The notes under the pieces were generated by a model. The model ran no database searches, was not told the DNA's origin, and saw only the letters and a list, made by a program, of their open reading frames with translations. Positions 58,052 through 64,000 of a stretch of 64,000 nucleotides of DNA are shown in pieces. The DNA is taken from assembly GCF_025399835.1 (NCBI RefSeq), contig NZ_JAODVR010000001.1:2294001-2358000 (forward strand), read 5' to 3'. The position numbers and the translations under genes are program-made. Numbering within the stretch: position 1 is the first letter of the stretch; each line of letters starts with the position of its first letter. The stretch is from Haloarchaeobius sp. HME9146. Its GTDB lineage: Archaea > Halobacteriota > Halobacteria > Halobacteriales > Natrialbaceae.

Positions 58052-60430
58052 ATGACGCAACAAAACAAACCACGATTTACCCGCCGGCAGGTGCTTGCGG
58101 GGCTCGGGACAATCGGTGTCGCGAGCGCGGGCGCCGGACTCGGCACGACCGCATTCTACAGTGACAGAGAAACGCTCGAGGGCTGGCTCGAAGCTGGCCG
58201 CGTCGACCTCAGACTTGACTACCGCTCGACCTACAAGCCGTGGGACCGCTACGACCTCCACGACGTGCCGCTCGAAGAGCGCCCGCCGCTCGTCGCGGGC
58301 ACCGACGGCATGACCTACGAGATCGCAGCGGCACCCGCGATCCGTAATATCAACACGGGCGAGGCGCCCACGCACGAGCAGTGGGGCCGCCTGGTCACCG
58401 GCGGGACCGACGTTCCGACCGCGTGTGACATCGACGACGCGCGAGACATCTCGGACTTCCTCCCGGAGGGCTTCGAGACCGAGAACAGTTCGGGCGACCT
58501 GGAGAACCCGGGCCTGTACTACCCGGGCTACATCGACGGCCCGACGGGCATGTTCATCGACCTCGACGACATCAAGCCGTACGACGAGGGCGAGACGACG
58601 TTCAGTCTCCACCTCTGTGGCAACCCGTCGTTCCTCACTGCATCGCTTGGCGAGTGCGAGGACGAGGAGAACGAGGTCATCGAGCCGGAGTACATGGCTG
58701 GCGAACCGCTCGACCAGACGGGTATCTGGGAGGGTGGCGAGTTGTGTGACTACCTGTACGTCATCATCTCGCTCGACCAGGACTGCGACAACCTGACTGC
58801 GAACACCATCCTCACTGAGCCCGACATGGACGACTGGCAGAACGGCGCATCGGCCGATGCGGACTTCGACGTCATCAACGAGAACGTGCTCTACGCGGGT
58901 TCGCTCGCGGGATGGAAGCAGATACTCGAAGACGGCTTCGCACTGCCACCCTCGGGCCCCGGTGGGGCCGGTGGTGACGAGAACGGCGAGGCGAACGGCG
59001 ACGCGACCGCGGCCTCCAGCAGCCAGGTCGAAGTACTGGAGACCGAGACGGTCTTCGCCGAGTTCGTCGAGAACTTCGAGGGCGGCCCACAGATCAACCA
59101 GTGTATCGGCGCGCTCCCGGACGAGTGTGAATCACCCGTCGTACTCGGCGCGATAGAAGAGGGCATGGACCCGGGATTCAACGGTATCTGTTACGACGGA
59201 CCGATTCCAGAGGGGACGACCGATGTCGTCCTCAAGGCAGGCATCGGGTGCTACTACGCCGAGGTCGACGAGAACACCACCGAGATCTGTCTCGTCGACC
59301 CGATGATGGACCCGAACCAGTTCGGCGACATCAGCAACATCACGTTCTTCGAGTGCGATGGGAACGGTCCCGCACCGCCGCCGGCCGGTGGCCCCAACGG
59401 TGAGTGTCCGCTCCCGGGCGCACACTGCTACGTGCTGGAGTGGTACCTCCCGTGCAAGGAGAACGACGGCCCGGGCCGGCTGGGCTTTACCGACCTGCCG
59501 GTGTACAACGCCATCGACCAGAACGGCAACCCGGTCGAAGAGCAGGACGACGACATGGACGGTCAGGGTGGCGAGAGCCGCCTGAGCTTCAACGACGAAC
59601 TGCGCCAGCGCGGCTTCGTCCAGAACGACACGACCATCGGTGTGAACGTCACGCAGACCGACTCGTGCCACCTGACCATCATCTTCGAGGCTGAACAGTG
59701 CCGCCACAACATGCGCCAGGACATCGACATCGAAGGCGAGTGTAAGAGCGACTTCGAGACCGACGCGGACGACTGGACCGCATTGTGTCCGTTCGATGGC
59801 CACGACGCGAAAGCGTCGTTCAACTCCAACGGGTTGCTCCAGTACAGCCCAACCGGCGGGAACCCCGGCGGCTACGTCTTCGTGAACCCGTTCAACTGCT
59901 TCGTCAGGAGTGAGTTACCGACGGTCGATGTCCAGAACATCGCGCCCATCGATAGCGCTATCTGGGCCGTCCAGAACGACCCCGAATCGTGCTTCCTCGG
60001 CGACAAGAGCGCGTTCGTCGGCGGGACGCTGGCGTACGACCTCCGGCGGACCGACTTCAACGGCATGGACCCCGGATTCACCGCGAACAACGAGGTCCAG
60101 GAGTACGACGTCATCATCGAGGGCAGTGCTGGAAGCCTGTTCTACAGCGGGTTCACGATGCCCAACGATTGGACCACGCACACGGTGGAACTGATCCCCG
60201 AGAACTGGTCGTTCCACCCGGTTGGACCCCACGCGCTGACGACCGGGTCCCAGCCGACCATCGAGCAATTCGTCGACGTCCTCAGCGACGTGACGGCACT
60301 GAACATCCGGCTCTGCTCGGTCTTCGAGTTCCTCCAGGTGATGAAGAACGAAGAAGTCAGCATCCAGACGCCGTCTATCCCGCAGTGCTGCCTGGACAAC
60401 GTCTGCCTGAACCTCCCCACCAACGGGTGA
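58052..60430 (+). CDS. SipW/TasA-type exported protein with laminin-B-like C-terminal domain
   Basis: A 792-residue exported protein. The N-terminus has a twin-arginine-like FTRRQVLAGLG (residues 9-19), a hydrophobic core and then AFYSDRETLEGWLEAGRVDL, the cleavage-plus-downstream pattern of SipW-dependent TasA/CalY-family proteins. Residues about 45-560 are acidic, Cys-containing repeats of unknown fold shared with the gene at 60899. Residues about 575-760 resemble the laminin IV/B domain: FLGDKSAFVGGTLAYDLR and, later, DVLSDVTALNIR. The two paralogues and the absence of any nearby sipW or housekeeping genes suggest a surface-exposed structural role, but it is unproven. Confidence 0.82.
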   Translation: MTQQNKPRFTRRQVLAGLGTIGVASAGAGLGTTAFYSDRETLEGWLEAGRVDLRLDYRSTYKPWDRYDLHDVPLEERPPLVAGTDGMTYEIAAAPAIRNINTGEAPTHEQWGRLVTGGTDVPTACDIDDARDISDFLPEGFETENSSGDLENPGLYYPGYIDGPTGMFIDLDDIKPYDEGETTFSLHLCGNPSFLTASLGECEDEENEVIEPEYMAGEPLDQTGIWEGGELCDYLYVIISLDQDCDNLTANTILTEPDMDDWQNGASADADFDVINENVLYAGSLAGWKQILEDGFALPPSGPGGAGGDENGEANGDATAASSSQVEVLETETVFAEFVENFEGGPQINQCIGALPDECESPVVLGAIEEGMDPGFNGICYDGPIPEGTTDVVLKAGIGCYYAEVDENTTEICLVDPMMDPNQFGDISNITFFECDGNGPAPPPAGGPNGECPLPGAHCYVLEWYLPCKENDGPGRLGFTDLPVYNAIDQNGNPVEEQDDDMDGQGGESRLSFNDELRQRGFVQNDTTIGVNVTQTDSCHLTIIFEAEQCRHNMRQDIDIEGECKSDFETDADDWTALCPFDGHDAKASFNSNGLLQYSPTGGNPGGYVFVNPFNCFVRSELPTVDVQNIAPIDSAIWAVQNDPESCFLGDKSAFVGGTLAYDLRRTDFNGMDPGFTANNEVQEYDVIIEGSAGSLFYSGFTMPNDWTTHTVELIPENWSFHPVGPHALTTGSQPTIEQFVDVLSDVTALNIRLCSVFEFLQVMKNEEVSIQTPSIPQCCLDNVCLNLPTNG

Positions 60431-60537
60431 GGTGCTGGCGGCATCCATCTGCACGCGACGACGGTCGATCCTGACCGGATTTCGGCTTGCCGGGTGAGCT
60501 GGAATCGTTCCGGCGACCCGTCGCCCAGGAACCGACG

Positions 60538-60584
60538 CCCCGCTCTATCGAAGCGCGGGGTCGAACGACCACGACCACTTTTTC
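60538..60584 (+). terminator. Hairpin plus T-tract terminator candidate
   Basis: CCCCGC pairs with GCGGGG across an 11-nt loop, and a TTTTT tract lies 19 nt further on. It follows the first SipW-type gene at a distance of about 110 nt and could end its transcript. Confidence 0.4.
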
Positions 60585-60738
60585 GAATGCTGTCCTGAGG
60601 AGTGTGAAAGACAGGCAGCCCTGGTGACAGCGGCCGGGACAGATTCCGCGATGCTGGGACACCAGTATATATCGTTCACCCTGACAACTCTGGGTTCCTA
60701 ACGTTCGACAAGCCCCCGAAACCGAGCGGGTGGGGCCA

Positions 60739-60786
60739 CCCTCGCATGCCACCTCCCTCCCGTCAGCTAACGAGGGTTTTCTTTCA
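60739..60786 (+). terminator. Inverted repeat followed by T-rich stretch
   Basis: CCCTCG and CGAGGG can pair across a 26-nt loop and are followed by TTTTCTTT. This could terminate a transcript started from the TATA-like box near 60667, but no product is evident. Confidence 0.3.
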
Positions 60787-60831
60787 CCCGATATCACTTA
60801 AGATTCACTTCTGTGCTGTCGGGGCTACGCT

Positions 60832-60848
60832 TAGGTAACCCCTCATAC
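60832..60848 (+). promoter_or_regulatory. Shared upstream motif TAGGTAACCCCTC, copy 2
   Basis: TAGGTAACCCCTCATAC precedes a TATA-like CAATACAAAG by about 15 nt and the ATG at 60899 by about 50 nt, matching copy 1 at 57992 in sequence and layout. It may be an activator site shared by the two paralogues. Confidence 0.55.
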
Positions 60849-60898
60849 TGCCAATACAAAGCCAGACACCCCGTGGGGTATGGGGGTCACCTGACATC

Positions 60899-62608
60899 AT
60901 GAAAACAAACCTTTCCCGCCGGCAGGTGCTGGCAGGGCTCGGAACGATCGGCGTCGCGAGCGCAGGTGCCGGACTCGGCACGACCGCGTTCTACAGCGAC
61001 AGAGAAGCACTCGAAGGCTGGCTCGAGGCCGGCCGGGTCGACCTCAGACTCGACTACCGCTCCACGTACAAGCCGTGGGAACGCTACGACCTGCACAACG
61101 TGCCGCTCGAAGCGCGCCCACCCATCGTCGCGGGTACCGACGGTATGGCGTACGAGATCGCCGCCGCACCGGCGATCCGTAACGTCGACACGGGCGAAGC
61201 GCCCACGCACGAACAGTGGGGGAGACTCGTCTCTGGAGAGACCGACGTCCCGGCCGCCTGTGTCCCGGACGACGCACGCGACATCTCGCAGTACCTTCCG
61301 GAGGGCTTCCGGACGGAGAACAGCGGCACCCTCGAAGAACCGGGCGTGTACTATCCGGGCTACGTCGACGGCCCGACGGGCATGTTCGTCATGCTCGACG
61401 ACATCAAGCCGTACGACGAGGGCGAGACGACGTTCAGTCTCCACCTCTGTGGCAACCCGTCGTACATCACCGCCTCGCTGGCCGATATGCTCGACCTCGA
61501 GGACGAAGACGGGACGGAGAACCCCATCGAGCCCGAGCTCGAAGCCGGTGAACCCGGGGCCGGTGACCGCTCCGAGGACGAGATGGCTGTCTGGGACGGC
61601 GGCGAACTCGCCGACTACCTGTACGTCGTCGTCTCGACCGACTCCGACTGTGACAACCTGACCGCGAACACCATCTTCGGGGCACCCGACGAGGACGACC
61701 TGAACTTCGAGGACGGCATCAGCCTCGACCCCGACTTCGACATCATCGACGAGAACATCCTCTACGCCGGCTCGCTCGCCGGCTGGAAGCAACTCCTCGA
61801 GGCGGGCTACGAACTCCCGCCCTCGGGCGCAGGTGGTGTGGGCACCAACGGCATGCAGCCGGGGGTCGTCACCCCGGTCATCCAGCCGGCGAACGGCTCT
61901 AGCGTCGAAGCCACCTACCAGGGTGACTTCACCGGTGGGCCGGGCGGCCAGATCAACCAGTGCATCAGCCACCTCCCCGAGGAGTGTGAGGACGCAGAGC
62001 TCACCGGATTGGTCTCCGGACTCAGCGGGTTCTGCTACGACGGCGAGATTCCCGAGGGAACGACCCACGTCGTGCTCAAGGCCGGCATCGGCTGCTACCT
62101 CGCGGAGGTCGACGAGGGCACGACCGAGATCTGTCTGGTCGACCCCGAGCTGAATCCGAACCAGTTCGGCGAGATCAGCAACGCGACGTTCTTCCAGTGC
62201 TTCGAAGACGAGTTCGACCCGGACCCGGAGGGCGACCCCGAACCCGGCGACTGCTTCGTCCCGGGCGCGCACTGCTACGCGATGGAATGGTACCTCCCGT
62301 GCAAGGAGAACGACCCGACCCGCCTCGGGTTCACCGACCTGCCGGTGTACAACGCCATCGACCAGGACGGTAACCCCATCGAGGAACAGGACATGGATAC
62401 CGACGGCCAGGCCGGCGAGAGCCGCCTGAGCTTCAACGACGAACTGCGCCAGCGCGGCTTCGTCGACGGCGACGCGACCATCGACGTGAACGTCACGCAG
62501 ACCGACTCGTGCCACTTCACCATCGAGTTCGAAGCGGTCCAGTGCCGCCACAACATGCGGCCCGTCGAGGAAGAAGAGGTCCCGGTCGAACCGATCGACA
62601 TCGAGTGA
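60899..62608 (+). CDS. SipW/TasA-type exported protein, shorter paralogue
   Basis: A 569-residue paralogue of the gene at 58052. The N-terminus is LSRRQVLAGLGTIGVASAG and AFYSDREALEGWLEAGRVDL; long segments such as STYKPW, AAAPAIRNVDTGEAPTHEQWGRL, PYDEGETTFSLHLCGNPS and CYLAEVDEGTTEICLVDP match the first copy. It ends with a Glu/Pro-rich tail instead of the laminin-B-like domain. Even numbers of Cys in the conserved part suggest disulfides. It has the shared upstream motif, so the two are probably expressed together. Function unknown; a pilus- or matrix-like role is speculative. Confidence 0.82.
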   Translation: MKTNLSRRQVLAGLGTIGVASAGAGLGTTAFYSDREALEGWLEAGRVDLRLDYRSTYKPWERYDLHNVPLEARPPIVAGTDGMAYEIAAAPAIRNVDTGEAPTHEQWGRLVSGETDVPAACVPDDARDISQYLPEGFRTENSGTLEEPGVYYPGYVDGPTGMFVMLDDIKPYDEGETTFSLHLCGNPSYITASLADMLDLEDEDGTENPIEPELEAGEPGAGDRSEDEMAVWDGGELADYLYVVVSTDSDCDNLTANTIFGAPDEDDLNFEDGISLDPDFDIIDENILYAGSLAGWKQLLEAGYELPPSGAGGVGTNGMQPGVVTPVIQPANGSSVEATYQGDFTGGPGGQINQCISHLPEECEDAELTGLVSGLSGFCYDGEIPEGTTHVVLKAGIGCYLAEVDEGTTEICLVDPELNPNQFGEISNATFFQCFEDEFDPDPEGDPEPGDCFVPGAHCYAMEWYLPCKENDPTRLGFTDLPVYNAIDQDGNPIEEQDMDTDGQAGESRLSFNDELRQRGFVDGDATIDVNVTQTDSCHFTIEFEAVQCRHNMRPVEEEEVPVEPIDIE

Positions 62609-62689
62609 GCACGTCTCGCGTCGAGACGTACCTCACCCCGGACCGGTAGACGGGTGGACTCGCCGTCCACCCCGCTGTGCTGTCCGCCC

Positions 62690-62698
62690 TTTTTTATA
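62690..62698 (+). promoter_or_regulatory. TATA box of the HD-domain gene
   Basis: TTTTTTATA is centred about 27 nt before the ATG at 62722, indicating a leaderless transcript and ruling out the ATG 15 codons upstream. Confidence 0.7.
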
Positions 62699-62721
62699 CG
62701 AACCCGCCGAAATCCACGGCA

Positions 62722-63951
62722 ATGAAGACCATCAAGGACAGCGTCCACGACCACATCGAGGTGGACGGTGTGGCGCGGGCGCTGCTCGATACGCCGGAGA
62801 TGCAGCGACTCCGGCACATCACGCAGCTCGGCACCGCCTCGCTGGTCTACCCGTCGGCGAACCACACACGCTTCGAGCACTCGCTGGGGGTGTACCACAA
62901 CGCCTGCGAGGCGCTCGACCACCTCGGCATCGAGGGCGAGAACGCGGAGAAGATTCGCGCGGCCGCCATCTTGCACGACGTGGGCCACGGCCCGTTCTCG
63001 CACAACCTGGAGCCGCTGACCCAGCGCCGGACCGGGAAGTACCACGACGACGTCCACGAGCTGTTCGAACGCGGGGCCGTCGGCGAGGTCCTGCGCGAGC
63101 ACGACATCGCCCCCCACGAGATCGCCGACCTGGTCGCCGGCGACGGGAAGTACGGGCAGATCGTCTCGGGCGAACTCGACGTGGACCGGATGGACTACCT
63201 GGTGCGTGACGCCCATCACACGGGTGTCCCCTACGGGACCATCGACCACGCACGCCTGCTGCGCGAACTCACCTTCGCCGACGGCGAGCTGGTGCTCGAC
63301 GAGGGGAACGTCCAGACCGCCGAGAGCCTGCTGGTGGCGCGAGCCCTGATGACGCCGACCGTGTACGGACACCACGTCGCGCGTATCTCGAAGGCGATGC
63401 TCCGACAGGCCGGCGAGCGCCTGCTCGATACGACCGACACCACGCCCGAGGAGTTCCGCCGGATGGACGACCACGACCTGCTCTACACGCTGCGCAACAC
63501 CGAGAGCACGGCCGAACTCGCCCGGCGGTTCGACCACCGTGACCTGTTCAAGCGCGCGGTGTGGGCCGAGTACGAGGACGTGCCGGAGTCGCTGCTCGCG
63601 GCCGACCACGAGGACATCCGGGGCTGGGAACTCGAACTCGCGGACAGGGCCGGACTCTCGGCCGGGGAGGTCATCCTCGACGTCCCCGGTGAGCCGTCGA
63701 TGACGGAGTCTTCGACCCGGGTCCTCGTCAACGGCGAGGCCCGGCGGCTCGACGAGCAGTCACCCCTGGTGCAGGCGCTCCAGTCCGCCCAGCAGGCGCA
63801 GTGGCGACTCGGTGTGTACGCGCCAGAAGAGGCGACCGACCAGGTGCGGAGTGCGGTCGTCAGGACGCTCGATATCGAAGAGAGCGCGCTCGTCTCGGAG
63901 GTCGGGGCGGGACTGCACGCGACGCTCGACCAGTTCGCGGAGGAACCATGA
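62722..63951 (+). CDS. HD-domain dGTPase/SAMHD1-like phosphohydrolase
   Basis: A 409-residue HD phosphohydrolase. The metal site is complete: His in NHTRFEHSLGVYHN, the HD pair in AILHDVGHGPFSH, and the distal Asp in GELDVDRMDYLVRDAHHTG. This arrangement and the N-terminal VHDHIEVDG match the archaeal dGTPase/SAMHD1-like subgroup, which hydrolyses (d)NTPs to the nucleoside; the exact substrate is not proven. The C-terminal 130 residues are a helical extension. Its stop overlaps the ATG of the next gene (ATGA). Confidence 0.9.
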   Translation: MKTIKDSVHDHIEVDGVARALLDTPEMQRLRHITQLGTASLVYPSANHTRFEHSLGVYHNACEALDHLGIEGENAEKIRAAAILHDVGHGPFSHNLEPLTQRRTGKYHDDVHELFERGAVGEVLREHDIAPHEIADLVAGDGKYGQIVSGELDVDRMDYLVRDAHHTGVPYGTIDHARLLRELTFADGELVLDEGNVQTAESLLVARALMTPTVYGHHVARISKAMLRQAGERLLDTTDTTPEEFRRMDDHDLLYTLRNTESTAELARRFDHRDLFKRAVWAEYEDVPESLLAADHEDIRGWELELADRAGLSAGEVILDVPGEPSMTESSTRVLVNGEARRLDEQSPLVQALQSAQQAQWRLGVYAPEEATDQVRSAVVRTLDIEESALVSEVGAGLHATLDQFAEEP

Positions 63952-64000
63952 TTCTGGAAGGAACCATCCTCGCCGGGGACGAGTTCGAGCCGGTCGAGGG
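63948..64000 (+). CDS. N-terminus of an amidohydrolase-like protein (cut by window edge)
   Basis: Only 17 codons are inside the window: a protein starting MILEGTILAGDEFEPVEG, the beta-strand opening of haloarchaeal amidohydrolase/dihydroorotase-like proteins. Its ATG overlaps the HD gene stop, so the two are coupled. The family call is tentative because the metal-binding HxH motif lies outside the window. Confidence 0.5.
   Translation, partial: MILEGTILAGDEFEPVE

Larger units (their letters stand above)
60431..60898. other. Intergenic region with terminator-like hairpins, TATA-like box and shared upstream motif
   Basis: The 468 bases hold no convincing gene. Visible items: a CCCCGC-N11-GCGGGG hairpin followed by TTTTT (60538-60584); a TATA-like AGTATATATCG (60662-60672) with no gene after it; a CCCTCG...CGAGGG repeat with a following T-rich stretch (60739-60786); and the TAGGTAACCCCTC motif (60832-60848) preceding the second SipW-type gene. 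Confidence 0.6.

Overview
The window is a gene-dense, high-GC stretch of a haloarchaeal (class Halobacteria) chromosome. Support for this: very acidic proteins, twin-arginine lipoprotein signals with halophile-style Thr/Gly/Asp-rich linkers, a Thr-type proteasome beta subunit, HTH-10 regulators, UPF0212/DUF555 and rubrerythrin-like zinc-ribbon microproteins, and archaeal TATA-like boxes centred about 26-30 nt before many start codons, which implies mostly leaderless mRNAs. I recognise no rRNA, tRNA, insertion sequence, prophage or CRISPR array, and I see no basis for naming a genus. About 67 coding genes are supported, one of them cut by the right edge.

Layout. 0-4.4 kb: P-type ATPase, small protein, NAD-dependent epimerase. 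4.6-8.1 kb: a 1170-residue protein with an actin/Hsp70-like N-terminus, a very long coiled coil and a C-terminal membrane anchor. 8.1-9.7 kb: zinc-ribbon microprotein, HD protein and an internally duplicated EthD protein. 9.9-16.1 kb: a branched-chain/aromatic-acid type ABC importer (binding protein, a fused LivH-LivM permease, two ATPases) followed by phenylacetate-CoA ligase, ending in a striking array of alternating hairpins (16122-16295). 16.4-18.5 kb: DUF1028, membrane protein, PaaI thioesterase and methylmalonyl-CoA epimerase. 18.5-21.5 kb: two Spo0M paralogues divergent from an M24-fold protein. 21.5-28.9 kb: lipoproteins, MFS transporter, methyltransferase, APH-like kinase, CBS protein, GNAT. 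28.9-34.8 kb: EamA transporter plus a second complete Liv importer on the minus strand. 34.9-38.3 kb: proline dehydrogenase, HTH-10 regulator and Xaa-Pro-type aminopeptidase. 38.5-45.6 kb: luciferase-like monooxygenase, GNAT, methyltransferase, Fe-S photolyase-like protein, ABC-2 exporter. 45.7-49.9 kb: S66 peptidase, thioesterase, and a TraB-site-2-protease pair. 50.0-57.8 kb: lipoprotein, winged-helix/membrane pair, sulfite-oxidase-like protein, purM, HTH-CBS regulator, DUF555, psmB. 58.0-62.6 kb: two paralogous exported proteins with TasA/SipW-type N-termini, the first carrying a laminin-B-like C-terminal domain. 62.7-64 kb: HD phosphohydrolase and the start of an amidohydrolase-like gene.

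How genes may work together (inference): the first Liv importer, the acyl-CoA ligase and the nearby thioesterase look like uptake and CoA activation of aromatic or other organic acids, with methylmalonyl-CoA epimerase serving propionate-type products. The second importer, proline dehydrogenase and the aminopeptidase look like amino-acid and peptide use, with palindromic candidate operators in the shared 34771-34911 promoter region. The most novel items are the actin-like/coiled-coil/membrane protein, the twin SipW-type surface proteins with a shared upstream motif, the alternating hairpin array and the TraB-S2P operon.
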